From positions 186,001-250,000 of the forward strand of contig JADJWZ010000036.1 in NCBI GenBank assembly GCA_016716125.1: a stretch of DNA of 64,000 nt. Direction: 5' to 3'. How positions within the stretch are numbered: the first letter of the stretch is position 1; the number at the start of each line of letters is the position of its first letter. This DNA is from Ignavibacteria bacterium. GTDB lineage: Bacteria > Bacteroidota > Ignavibacteria > Tepidaquicellales > Tepidaquicellaceae. The notes under the pieces are model-generated. The model made no database searches, was not told where the DNA came from, and saw only the letters and a program-made list of their open reading frames with translations. A program made the position numbers and the translations under genes. Of the stretch, positions 1 through 10,000 are shown in pieces.

Positions 1-2
1 GG

Positions 3-1421
3 TTTGAGGATTTTCTGAAGTCTCCATTCTTTAATAAAAATTCTAATGTCATAAGACTATTTAATCTTTTAAAAAAATATTCTCCCGACTATGTAAGCTC
101 GGCACTTGATAAGCAAATGATGTGGAGAGAACTTTTCCCGGATAAAGCATACAACTACGGCTCAATGAAGAATCTAATTTTCGAGCTGAAAAAGCTTGCT
201 GCGAAGTACATTACAATAGATGAGCTCGGCAGAAACAAACTTGAAGAAGACGAAATACTGGTAAGAGCTTTAGGCAAAAGGAATATTCCTAAGTTCTTCA
301 TCAACAAAGTATCTGAGATTGAGAAAAAGTACAGAATAGAAAATCTTCAAAACCTGGAAACAGAACTTGAAGATTATTTTACATATATGTTTAAAATAAA
401 ATGGATGAAGCATGCATATCTGCGCTTTTATAATCAGAGGCTTGCAAAGGATGAAGATCTGATTGCATATACTGCGCTGATGACGGGAAGCTTTATTATC
501 TATACTTCAATGTACTACAATAATGTAATGGCGCAATCTCTGGATGTTAATTTCACTCCGGAGCATAATGCTGTCGTATCATTAGTAGAAACACTCAAAA
601 GCACATCAACCGCTGAAATCCTGAAAGCAATATCTAAATTTTCCATTGCGGCAGGGAAAATAACTAATCTGCACTGGCTCAAAACAAAGGTAGTCATGAA
701 AGATGCCTCGGAAGAGGATTTCTTTCAATTACGCGATGAAGTTTACAGGAATACTGATATGCTTCCGGTTCTTAGTCTCAAAGGATTTCTTACAAGCATT
801 GTGAATTCTGCGGCGATGCTCGATTCACCGGACATAAATATTTCTAAAGAAAGAATTGATGCTCTGAAGCTGCGTATGAAAAAGAAAATGATTGCCCATG
901 ATGACGGAAGAGTTTATCTGCCTGAGCTTCTCCAATATTTCTGGAGCGCAAGCAATCTTAATGATTATGAAGTCATAGAAAAATTGATTAAAGAACACGT
1001 TTCAAAATCCAATAATGAGAAGAAAGACAACGTCATGAATTGCGGAGAGATATTCTTTTGCATAAGAGACAAAAAATTCAATGAAGCGCTGGAACTGATA
1101 TCAACTGTAACACCCGAATCATTCATGATGAAGGTTCATTTAAGAATGCTGAAGACACGCTGTCTTTATATGATTAACGACTATGAAACATTCCTTTATG
1201 AAAGAGATTCGCTCAATCATTTCCTCAAGAGCAGCAAGTCACTGAGCGAAAAGAACATTCGTCAGCTTAAGGATTATTTTGAAAAGGTAAACCGCATGTT
1301 CCGGCTAAAACGGAATTTTGAAGGCAGCGAATTTAAAAAGCTGAACGAAGAGATAGTTTCGAATGTGAATTATCCTGTATGGATGAGAGAGGAATTATCG
1401 GTTATTAAAATCGTTAGATGA
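3..1421 (+). CDS. Partner-family helical protein, 5' truncated by window edge
   Basis: The reading frame is open from base 3, well upstream of the first ATG at 117. The extra residues read FEDFLKSPFFNKN, which is the family signature of five other proteins in this window (23079, 28424, 36774, 47725, 56428). By alignment about 20 residues are missing to the left, so the ATG at 117 is internal. About 472 residues are visible, predicted almost wholly helical and rich in Lys and Glu, with no signal peptide or membrane segment, so probably cytoplasmic. The C-terminus has the family's late Trp (PVWMREE). Function is unknown. If the module rule holds, a large exported-protein gene on the minus strand should lie just left of the window. 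Confidence 0.85.
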   Translation, partial: FEDFLKSPFFNKNSNVIRLFNLLKKYSPDYVSSALDKQMMWRELFPDKAYNYGSMKNLIFELKKLAAKYITIDELGRNKLEEDEILVRALGKRNIPKFFINKVSEIEKKYRIENLQNLETELEDYFTYMFKIKWMKHAYLRFYNQRLAKDEDLIAYTALMTGSFIIYTSMYYNNVMAQSLDVNFTPEHNAVVSLVETLKSTSTAEILKAISKFSIAAGKITNLHWLKTKVVMKDASEEDFFQLRDEVYRNTDMLPVLSLKGFLTSIVNSAAMLDSPDINISKERIDALKLRMKKKMIAHDDGRVYLPELLQYFWSASNLNDYEVIEKLIKEHVSKSNNEKKDNVMNCGEIFFCIRDKKFNEALELISTVTPESFMMKVHLRMLKTRCLYMINDYETFLYERDSLNHFLKSSKSLSEKNIRQLKDYFEKVNRMFRLKRNFEGSEFKKLNEEIVSNVNYPVWMREELSVIKIVR

Positions 1422-1637
1422 AAAATAACTATTAACTATGTCTCGTCCTGTTGCAGGATTTTTCGGAAAGTTCTTTTTATTTACTTCTGTGCCATACAGG
1501 AAACTCACTAACACGTCAAGCAAACTCTTGGTCACCAACATCAAAAGCTTCGGTCCGTGTAAACAGTTTGATTTAACTTTGACAAATTCTTCTTTTGCAA
1601 TTAATCTGACAGCGCTTGGTGAATTATAAATTTCGCC

Positions 1638-1677
1638 GTTGTTGGTCTTAGTGAGCGAAGCGAGCGTGACCAACAAC
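1638..1677. repeat. Inverted repeat with GAGCGAAGCG loop
   Basis: Perfect 10-bp arms GTTGTTGGTC (1638-1647) and GACCAACAAC (1668-1677) enclose a 20-nt loop containing GAGCGAAGCG. The same decamer is in the loop of the hairpin at 1786-1846, although the stems differ. Confidence 0.6.
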
Positions 1678-1785
1678 AATCGAATCACAACTCGTATCCC
1701 GTAATTACTAACAATAAACTAATAACAACTATTAACTATGTCACGTCCTAAAAAAAGTTTACAAAAAAACAGCTCTTGATTTTCT

Positions 1786-1846
1786 GCAGCAAAGACAAAA
1801 TACTGAGAGCGAAGCGGTTGACACTCAAGTATTTTGTCTTTGCTGC
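1786..1846. repeat. 19-bp inverted repeat downstream of the transposase gene
   Basis: Perfect 19-bp arms, GCAGCAAAGACAAAATACT at 1786-1804 and its complement at 1828-1846, with a 23-nt loop containing GAGCGAAGCG. It lies about 65 bp past the stop of the minus-strand transposase, so it could serve as that element's terminator. There is no clean T-run on the minus-strand side, so this is uncertain. Confidence 0.65.
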
Positions 1847-1911
1847 TATCATTTTTCTTTTCTTTTTTGCTTCTTTTTTCTTTTCTTTTTGTTAATAAGT
1901 TCATAATTTTT

Positions 1912-2721
1912 CTATGCTGCATATTTCTGATTCGGTGTCATATAATTTATGCTCATATGTAGTCTTAACTCATTGTATGATTTAATTGCTTCTTTTATTG
2001 CTTTCTTTGCTTCTGACATTGTCTTAAATTTTTGCCCAAGCATAAATTCTTCCTTCAGTATTCCATTAACTCTCTCTGCTACTGCGTTCTCATACGGATT
2101 ACCTTTTTCTGACATGCTTATTCGGATCTGATTCTTGATTAATATTCCTGTGTACAAGTTGCTGCAGTATTGTATCCCCCGATCTGAATGATGTATCATG
2201 CCCGATAGATTTTCTTTTCCGGCTATTGCCATTTTTAATGCGCGTATGCTTCCTTCTAAGTTTAAACTATTGCTAAAATCATGTCCCACTATCTTGCGTG
2301 AGAATAAGTCTGTTGATAATGCTAAAAAACCAAAACCTTCTTCTGTCGATATATAAGTTATGTCAGATACCAGTATCTCATCAGGCATAGTTGGTTCTAT
2401 ATCTTTTATATGATTATCATATGTTGTGAACCTATGTGACGAATAAGTAGTCTTCATATACCGCTTCTTTCGATGTATCAGCTGACCATTTCGCCTTAGT
2501 ATTTCAAAAAACTTGTCCCTGCCTAATTTTATTCCCATTGCTTTAAATTCCGGATCCAGTATTTTGAATAGTTTCTTTCCCCCAAGAATAGGAAGCTTGA
2601 TCCGTATATCTTGAACAAATTTTAGTATTATGTCCTCCTGAATCAGTTTAAATTGCTTTTGTCTTCTGCTTTTATAATATCCCTGAGGACTTATTCCTAC
2701 TATCTCACAGATCCTGTGCAA
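1912..2721 (-). CDS. IS3-family transposase, OrfB-type (DDE integrase)
   Basis: A 269-residue protein with the OrfB layout of IS3-family elements. An N-terminal helical part contains SPQGYYKSR, followed by an integrase core with the DD35E triad: Asp120 (VSDITYI), Asp180 (HHSDRGIQY) and Glu216 (ENAVAERVNG). The length is normal for OrfB. The first codon is TTG and the frame is open further upstream, as expected for a protein made by frameshifting from OrfA. No OrfA (helix-turn-helix subunit) follows, because the sequence runs straight into an array of hairpin repeats at 2740. The element therefore looks 5'-truncated and probably cannot move on its own. I could not identify terminal inverted repeats. 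Confidence 0.88.
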   Translation of the reverse strand: MHRICEIVGISPQGYYKSRRQKQFKLIQEDIILKFVQDIRIKLPILGGKKLFKILDPEFKAMGIKLGRDKFFEILRRNGQLIHRKKRYMKTTYSSHRFTTYDNHIKDIEPTMPDEILVSDITYISTEEGFGFLALSTDLFSRKIVGHDFSNSLNLEGSIRALKMAIAGKENLSGMIHHSDRGIQYCSNLYTGILIKNQIRISMSEKGNPYENAVAERVNGILKEEFMLGQKFKTMSEAKKAIKEAIKSYNELRLHMSINYMTPNQKYAA

Positions 2722-2735
2722 TTTTGCGAAAAAAA
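1912..2735 (-). mobile_element. Remnant of an IS3-family insertion sequence
   Basis: Contains the OrfB-like gene only. The right edge is placed where the hairpin array begins; the left edge is unknown and could extend to the hairpin at 1786-1846. The missing OrfA argues for a decayed copy. Confidence 0.5.
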
Positions 2736-2739
2736 ACTC

Positions 2740-3013
2740 AAAGCCTGCGGCAACTGATTCCTTATTGATTTAAATTGTTTCGTATTAAAAAATAACCGCA
2801 GGCTAAAGCCTGCGGCTACTGATTCCTTTGATTTAAATTGTTTCGTATTAAAAAATAACCGCAGGCTAAAGCCTGCGGCTACTGATGATTAATTGATTTA
2901 AGTGTTTATTTAATAAAATAAAAAGCAGGCTAAAAGCCTGCGGCTACTAATAATAATTGATTTACATTATATCGTTATAAAATAAAAAACCGCAGACCGA
3001 AGCCTGCGGTTTG
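2740..3013 (-). repeat. Tandem array of terminator-like hairpins (~63-bp unit)
   Basis: Four full copies and one partial copy of a palindrome, CCGCAGGCTAAAGCCTGCGG, at about 2740 (partial), 2796-2815, 2859-2878, 2925-2943 and 2990-3009. They are separated by AT-rich spacers that are nearly identical between the first copies. On the minus strand the 2990 copy is a textbook intrinsic terminator: an 8-bp GC stem, a TTCG loop, then TTTTTT. It lies about 60 bp past the stop of the giant gene. The array probably grew by tandem duplication of that terminator. Confidence 0.75.
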
Positions 3014-3068
3014 AAAAAGTGTAGCGTATTATTTTTTTTTATTTCTTAAATCATAATTCCTAATTGAT

Positions 3069-6000
3069 TTAAGGAGTTACTTTCATCGCAAGATTGAAAG
3101 CATTATTATCAGCGATAGTATAGTCAGAAAGATCAGCTAATCCGTCGCCGTTTGTATCTGTCGGAATATATCCGGTGTTAAAATTATTCACATCATTGTC
3201 AATCTGGCTTAAGTCACTAATATCTACAACATCATCCTGATTCACATCTCCGCTGTAAATTCCAAATACTACCGGTGAATTATCGACCTGTGCCATATTG
3301 CTGCCGAAAGCCTGCGTTGCGGCATTTGTGAAATCGTAATTCATAATAGTTGCTTCAACATATGGCTCTCCTCCTGATTTGCTCCAGGTCTCGATTGAAT
3401 TTCTGTGTTTAACAACTATATAATATGTACCGCTCGGCTGTGTAAATGTGAATATTCCTGTGAAGTTAACGGAATCAACAGTAGAAACGGATGAATCAAG
3501 CACATTATACGGTGAAATATCTGAGTGCAGATATACTCTCACTGTATCCTTCATATTGAGTTCTTCAGACAAATTATAAAATCCTTCCGGTAAAACTTTT
3601 ACATTTATGGTTGTAACAGCTAAACCATTGCATGATAAAGGAACCGGCTGGAATCCGGGAACACCAACATTATCATCAGCTCCGTTGGTTAAGAATGGAG
3701 CGAATGTTACCGGACCTGAAATACCTGATGCAATAGTCGGAGATTCAGTTGTACCAAACCAATTACATGTACCGTTTTGTGTAACGCCTGTCTGATTGAA
3801 CAATGCAAAAGTATTTCCGCTGAGATCGTTATCATTTACAACTCCATTAAGAGTAGCGCCTGCATCTTTATAGAAATATACAGCTGCATCCCATCCGTTG
3901 ACTATGTTTTCAGTTGCAGTTGCATTCAGAGTCTCGGTTCCGATTGCATCCATTTCTATACCGACACCGTTTGTTCCGTCACTTGTAAGTGTGTTTCTGT
4001 AAATTGAAGTATTGATCGGCAAATTATCTCCCTGATTGCCGCTTCTGTTTGCAGTACCTGCGTCAAAAGGTTCTGCCGCTAACCTTGGTGTTCCGCCCGG
4101 ATCAGCGTCAATTCCCCAGTAAGAAACCGTTCCTGTGTTTACCGCTGTAGCGTTTATTGTATTTTCACTTATTAATCCGCCGACATCAATATAATAGATT
4201 CCCATCTGGCAAGCTGTAAGCGAATTTCCTGAAGTAGTATCAGGACCTGCAGACTGAAACAGAAGAATTCCTGTTGAAACGGTAGTAGAAGGTGTGTAAG
4301 AAAGATTACTAATAGTATTACCTCTGATAGAACCTGAAGCGCCGGTGCTGAGCTGGAATCCGTTCTGAGCTATGATACTTACCGGACCAGAACCTGTAAC
4401 AGTGTTACTGTCTGCTTTTATATTGAGATCAGCACCTGCAAACACAGTTGCATTTTTCTGGAAATCATAAATTGAATTTCCTTTTACATTCAGTGTTCTC
4501 AAATTTCCGTTGTCTGCAAAAGCATATAATCCGACACCTGCCTGAGATCCGTCCATTGGTGAATTTCTGATTGCTTTAATTTCACAATCATTTACTTCTC
4601 CTCCGGCATTACGGTAAGCAATACCCATGAATCTGTTGTTGGCATTTCCTTTACCTGCGCCGTCGACAGATATGTCATTTATAAATACATCATCCGCATC
4701 GTGAACATATATCACAGGTTTGTTTGTATTGGGACCTGTCAAAAAAGATAATGTTAACGTATTCGGGGAAATAATATTTGTAACAGTAGTACCCTGACCT
4801 TTTATATTAAGAGTTTTATTTATTTCAAGCTGCTCCGTGAAATTTCCCGGACCGACATTCACAATAAATCCGGGTAAAGCTGCATTGATACCTCTTTGGA
4901 CAGAAGGAACAGTTGTCACCGGAGATACAAAACTGTTTACTGTTACAAAGTCATGATTTGATTTCACCAGTACAAATCCTAAACCGCCGTCATCTATAGC
5001 ATGCTGAATTCTGTCTTCAAGCGAGAAGAGATTATTCAGTGACATTAAAGCAGGTGATTCCAAACCTGATCCCTCATCATACTGATTATTTGTTGCGTCA
5101 ATATTTACATTAACTTTTTTCTTGGTTGAAACATATGTTGCTAACCAGACAGGATCTCCTGCTGTTGATAATGTTTCGTTATTAAGACTGATCTTTTTAT
5201 GAACATTGTTTTTGAAAAGATTCTCGTCTCCTAATGTACCGACTGTAACTGTACCTATCGAAGACAAGCTGTCTGAATTTGCAAGTTCAAGTGAGATTCC
5301 TGTCTGACCTATTGCGTTGCTTCCGTTGAAAGTATTGCTAATAATTACAGCGTTGCTTGTAAATGCAGTCTGAGGCGCAAGAGTCCTTTGTTTTGTATCA
5401 ATGCGGATTGATCTGAAATTGACTGCTGAGAGATCAGGAATAAAAGTGTTGTTATCGATTGTAACATTACTTGATCTTCCGGAGAAAATTCCAAAGTTAA
5501 CATAATTTTGAATTGAATTTCCTGAGATCAATAAGCTGGCTCCCGGCAGTGAAATATTCTTCAGTTCGATCATTGAAAAGTCCGTTCCGCCGCCGTATGC
5601 ATTTGACGGTTCACAAATATTGTTGACAAATGTATGCGCGCCGTTTCCAAGATAATTTATTTCAGCGTTACCTTTCAGATCATTACTTGAAATGTTTAAC
5701 AGACCGCCCTGTATGTCACCTGACTGGAATGAATAGAATCCGTTTATATCATTGTTTGTCCAGTCTCCGTAACAATTCAGCGTCCTGACTCCCCTTCCGA
5801 GCGGTGAATTTCCGGTGTGTTTTATTTCGTTGCTGTCGATATTCAGCTGATCGTAATTTGGTCCTCCTGCATTACCTGCCTGTATTCCGAAACTATTGAA
5901 TATCGGTACACCTGTATTGGCAGTTCCTTCAATCTCATTATTCTTAATAGTAAGATTGTTAAAGCTTCCTGAAGTTGCAGCTTTGATTCCGGAGGTTACC

Positions 6001-7073
6001 GCTAACTGATTAAAGCGGATAACGAAATTGTTAATAGTAACATTTGGAACTGTGACTGAAAATGTTTCGCCAAGTGAACCTTCAACGATTGGCTTTGAAG
6101 AAGGGTTGGAAATGTTACCAAACAAAGTTAATTCTTTATTGACAACAACATTCTCATTATAGTAACCTGAATCAACATCTATGGTATGAGTATTAAGTGT
6201 TTGCGCATCATTAATAGCTCCCTGTATTGAACAAAATACTTCATTCGTATTTGTGTTCGTTACTACTCCCGCAGTTATTCCCGAACCGACATCCCTTGTA
6301 TCTAGTGTATTTGTAAGAGTATTTCCGAAAATATTTACTCCGCAGGTTATCGGTGAGTTTCCTCTTCCGAAATAAGTATCTGCAATGTCATTCTGATTTC
6401 CGTCTCCGGGATAAGGAAGATGTCCGGCCTGTCGCTGAATACCTACATCACATCCGCTGACCGTGTTACCGCTGACTGTGTGGCTTGTTCCTTCCATTAC
6501 TATTCCGAAGCCTTCGCTTGTGCTTGGCTGTACATATCCGGCTACTGTATTATTCTGTACTACTGTTCCGTTCGGTACGTCCACATTTCCTGCGAGTACT
6601 CCTCTTCTGAACACCGCTATACCGGCGATATCTCTTAAGTCGGTTATCGCTATCGTTCTTGATACATCGTTATTTTCTATCACCACTCTGCCTGCGCCTG
6701 TGGTCAGACCTGAGCCGTTTGGATTTTTTATCTCTATTCCAAACCGTCCGTTATTAAGAACCGTGTTATTGCTCACTACATTCTCGCCCGGTCCCTGAAG
6801 TCCCACAAGACCGATGCCGTTATCAAAGTTGTCGTATATGTTATTGTTTGAAATGGTAACGCCTGATGCTGTGCCGTCCTGAAGCTCTACGCCGCAGCAG
6901 TTGTTATTGAATACTATGCAGTTGGTTATTGTAATGTTTTCTTTCAGTCCGTTCCAGATCACTATACCTCTTGCATTTGACGTATGACCTGAGGCTGTCA
7001 CCGAATCAAGAAGCACTGTATTGACAGGACCGTTTGCATAAAATCCGCTGCCGCCGACATTGTTCTGTAACAC
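3069..7073 (-). CDS. Giant beta-helix protein, C-terminal fragment with dockerin-like module
   Basis: This is the third piece of a single gene running from 15221 to 3069; the Met shown at 7073 is internal. It is in the same frame as the first piece, since the two indels cancel. It begins inside the third, partial copy of the 2538-bp unit (homology ends near 6353). It continues as more right-handed beta-helix repeats (runs of short Asn- and Gly-rich strands, SxNTI-type) and ends in the ~172-residue module: PEGFYN, KHRNSIETWS, YDFT, SGDVNQDDVVDISD, TDTNGDGLADLSD, final AMKVTP. The two DxNxDGxxDxxD-like loops are typical of dockerin calcium sites. Probably exported and cell-surface or extracellular. 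A hairpin terminator follows at 2990-3009. Confidence 0.85.
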   Translation of the reverse strand: MLQNNVGGSGFYANGPVNTVLLDSVTASGHTSNARGIVIWNGLKENITITNCIVFNNNCCGVELQDGTASGVTISNNNIYDNFDNGIGLVGLQGPGENVVSNNTVLNNGRFGIEIKNPNGSGLTTGAGRVVIENNDVSRTIAITDLRDIAGIAVFRRGVLAGNVDVPNGTVVQNNTVAGYVQPSTSEGFGIVMEGTSHTVSGNTVSGCDVGIQRQAGHLPYPGDGNQNDIADTYFGRGNSPITCGVNIFGNTLTNTLDTRDVGSGITAGVVTNTNTNEVFCSIQGAINDAQTLNTHTIDVDSGYYNENVVVNKELTLFGNISNPSSKPIVEGSLGETFSVTVPNVTINNFVIRFNQLAVTSGIKAATSGSFNNLTIKNNEIEGTANTGVPIFNSFGIQAGNAGGPNYDQLNIDSNEIKHTGNSPLGRGVRTLNCYGDWTNNDINGFYSFQSGDIQGGLLNISSNDLKGNAEINYLGNGAHTFVNNICEPSNAYGGGTDFSMIELKNISLPGASLLISGNSIQNYVNFGIFSGRSSNVTIDNNTFIPDLSAVNFRSIRIDTKQRTLAPQTAFTSNAVIISNTFNGSNAIGQTGISLELANSDSLSSIGTVTVGTLGDENLFKNNVHKKISLNNETLSTAGDPVWLATYVSTKKKVNVNIDATNNQYDEGSGLESPALMSLNNLFSLEDRIQHAIDDGGLGFVLVKSNHDFVTVNSFVSPVTTVPSVQRGINAALPGFIVNVGPGNFTEQLEINKTLNIKGQGTTVTNIISPNTLTLSFLTGPNTNKPVIYVHDADDVFINDISVDGAGKGNANNRFMGIAYRNAGGEVNDCEIKAIRNSPMDGSQAGVGLYAFADNGNLRTLNVKGNSIYDFQKNATVFAGADLNIKADSNTVTGSGPVSIIAQNGFQLSTGASGSIRGNTISNLSYTPSTTVSTGILLFQSAGPDTTSGNSLTACQMGIYYIDVGGLISENTINATAVNTGTVSYWGIDADPGGTPRLAAEPFDAGTANRSGNQGDNLPINTSIYRNTLTSDGTNGVGIEMDAIGTETLNATATENIVNGWDAAVYFYKDAGATLNGVVNDNDLSGNTFALFNQTGVTQNGTCNWFGTTESPTIASGISGPVTFAPFLTNGADDNVGVPGFQPVPLSCNGLAVTTINVKVLPEGFYNLSEELNMKDTVRVYLHSDISPYNVLDSSVSTVDSVNFTGIFTFTQPSGTYYIVVKHRNSIETWSKSGGEPYVEATIMNYDFTNAATQAFGSNMAQVDNSPVVFGIYSGDVNQDDVVDISDLSQIDNDVNNFNTGYIPTDTNGDGLADLSDYTIADNNAFNLAMKVTP

Positions 7074-10000
7074 TACATTGTTTACAGTCAGGTTATTGTT
7101 TCCGCCTATACCGTATATGCCTGCATCCGTGTTGCCGTTTGTTCCTGCAAGTTCTGAACTGTAAGTTTTTCGATCGTCACATTTGTTATGCCGTTATTGA
7201 CAGCTATTCCTCTGCCCATTCCAAGACCTGTGCCGTCAACTATGCAGTTTGTTTTGTCAACTCCGTATAGTGTCAGGGATTTATCTATTGTAACTCTTTC
7301 ATTATAGGTAAACTCCGCACATTCGATCACATCGTTCGGATTTGCTGCCGCTACAGAACTCTGTATCGTCTGATAGTATGTATTCTGTGTAATGTTGTGA
7401 ACCGGTAAGAAGTAAAGCAGATTACCGAGACACATATTATCGACCTTATGGAAGAGAGCTGCTTCAAGAGCTGATCTTTGAGCAAAGTTCATCGCTGAAG
7501 GAAGCTGAAGACCTGAACCTACATCAAATCTGTTGTTCTCAATATCCAGATTTACAGACCAGCAGTCCATTGTTGTAATTGCTCCCGGACCTGCTCCGAT
7601 CAGTGAAGTATATGCAGGGAAGGCTGATGTATTGCTTGCTCCCGTCTGATTGTCAAGATATATGAAGTTTGAAAATCCGCTGTTGAATGTATTTTCATTT
7701 CCCGTGTTTCCTATTGTATAACTTCCGATCACTGCATTATCGATATCATGATTATGAAAACTCAATGCCGTTCCGCCGTTGGCGCCTGAGTAATTAAATG
7801 TATTGTTGGTCAGTACGGCTGAATTTGAGACCTGTATTATTGCGTTTGAGTTCGAGCTTATTGATTTTGTGTTGATCGCAATGTGATGGAATGTTGTTGA
7901 GTCCGATGCCGGAGTAAATGTATTATTATCAATTGTTAAGCTGTTATAATTCTCCACGCTTGCTCCCCACATGTGACCTGTAAACGTATTGCCGCTCACC
8001 ATCGTTGTTTTAAAATTGTAATTATTCTTCAGTCTTAAAACAGCCGTATTAGCCGCTGCCACGTTTGCAAAGCTTCCCTCAAATGTATTTCCTGAAACGG
8101 TCAGTATGCCTGCGCCTGCATTCATATCTGAAAATTCCACGCCGCCGCCGTTTAACTGATTATTGGTAACGTCAACATTGCCGTTATTTCCGAATCTTAC
8201 TAACACGTCATGGTTGATCGACTGGAATATATTATTGGTAAACAATCCGCCGCCTTCATCCACTGGAAACCGCTGCCCTGAAATATCTGGGTACGCCGAA
8301 GCCGTCATCCAACACTCCCGATACTGTGCTGCCCTGTACGGTAATATTATCTACACCGCCTGCCGCTACACGGTAGTTTATCCCTCCGCCGTAATTAATA
8401 CTGATCGCGTTGCGGTTTGAGTATGATCCGAATGTCCCGGCTGCGCTTGAACCGTATGCTTCGACTGAATCGTTTGTGATCGTAATGTTGTCTATGTTCG
8501 TTCCGCTTGCTATCACTGCGCTGTTCAGCTTTGTCATATCCACGCGCATTCTCATATTCTCGATCGTTACATCCTGTACTGAAACATCCATTAATGTCGG
8601 CTTTCCCGATACCGTTCCGGTGAAGTCCATTACCGGCTTGACTGCCCCTACTCCTTTTATTACAAGGCTCTTGTTTACTATCACCTGTTCGTTGTATGTT
8701 CCGGGTGATACTTCTATTGTATGACCGCCTAATGTCTGAGCGTCATTTACAGCTGTCTGTATGGAACAGAATGACTCGCTGCTGTTTATATTTACTACAA
8801 GACCTGCGCCGATATTATTACCGACATCTCTTGTATCGATTGTATTGGTAAGTATATTTCCAGATAAGGTTATCATGCACGTTGCAGGTGAGTTTCCTCT
8901 TCCGAAATAAGTATCTGCAATGTCATTCTGATTTCCGTCTCCGGGATAAGGAAGATGTCCGGCCTGTCGCTGAATACCTACATCACATCCGCTGACCGTG
9001 TTACCGCTGACTGTGTGGCTTGTTCCTTCCATTACTATTCCGAAGCCTTCGCTTGTGCTTGGCTGTACATATCCGGCTACTGTATTATTCTGTACTACTG
9101 TTCCGTTCGGTACGTCCACATTTCCTGCGAGTACTCCTCTTCTGAACACCGCTATACCGGCGATATCTCTTAAGTCGGTTATCGCTATCGTTCTTGATAC
9201 ATCGTTATTTTCTATCACCACTCTGCCTGCGCCTGTGGTCAGACCGGAGCCGTTCGGATTTTTGATCTCTATTCCAAACCGTCCGTTATTAAGAAGCGTG
9301 TTATTGCTCACGACATTCTCGCCCGGTCCCTGAAGTCCCACAAGACCGATACCGTTATCAAAGTTATCGTATATGTTATTGTTTGAGATCGTAACGCCTG
9401 ATGCCGTACCGTCCTGAAGCTCTACGCCGCAGCAGTTGTTATTGAATACTATGCAGTTGGTTATTGTAATGTTTTCTTTCAGTCCGTTCCAGATCACTAT
9501 ACCTCTTGCGTTTGACGTATGACCTGAGGCTGTCACCGAATCAAGAAGCACTGTATTGACAGGACCGTTTGCATAAAATCCGCTGCCGCCGACATTGTTC
9601 TGTAACACTACATTGTTTACAGTCAGGTTATTGTTTCCGCCTATACCGTATATGCCTGCATCCGTGTTGCCGTTTGTTCCTGCGAAGTTCTGAACTGTAA
9701 GTTTTTCGATCGTCACATTTGTAATGCCGTTATTGATCGCTATTCCTCTGCCCATACCGGCAAGACCTGTTCCGTCCACTACGCAGTTTGTTTTGTCAAC
9801 TCCGTAAAGTGTAAGGGATTTATCTATTGTTACTCTTTCATTATAGGTAAACTCCGCGCATTCGATCACATCGTTCGGATTTGCTGCTGCAACAGAACTC
9901 TGTATCGTCTGATAAAAAGTATTCTGTGTAATGTTGTGCACCGGTAAGAAGTAAAGCAGATTACCGAGACACATATCATCGACCTTATGGAAGAGAGCTG

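Larger units (their letters stand above)
1422..1911. other. Intergenic stretch with direct repeats and two hairpins
   Basis: No convincing gene. Short ORFs occur on both strands, but they run through repeats and resemble nothing I recognise. A 23-bp direct repeat (AACTATTAACTATGTC then TCGTCCT or ACGTCCT) sits at 1427-1449 and 1727-1749, exactly 300 bp apart with one mismatch, so the segment between may be an inserted or duplicated unit. Two inverted repeats inside are listed separately. Confidence 0.5.

Noticed and set aside
117..119. ATG at 117 as start of the first gene
   Set aside because: The frame is open to base 3 and the upstream codons give the conserved SPFFNKN family signature.
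1395..1911. Minus-strand ORFs of 97 and 67 codons sharing GRDIVNS
   Set aside because: The shared residues come from the 23-bp direct repeat; the rest crosses hairpins and low-complexity sequence and resembles no family I know.
2740..3013. CRISPR-like spacing of palindromic repeats
   Set aside because: Spacers are near-identical in the first copies and AT-rich, the repeats are terminator hairpins, and no cas gene is near.
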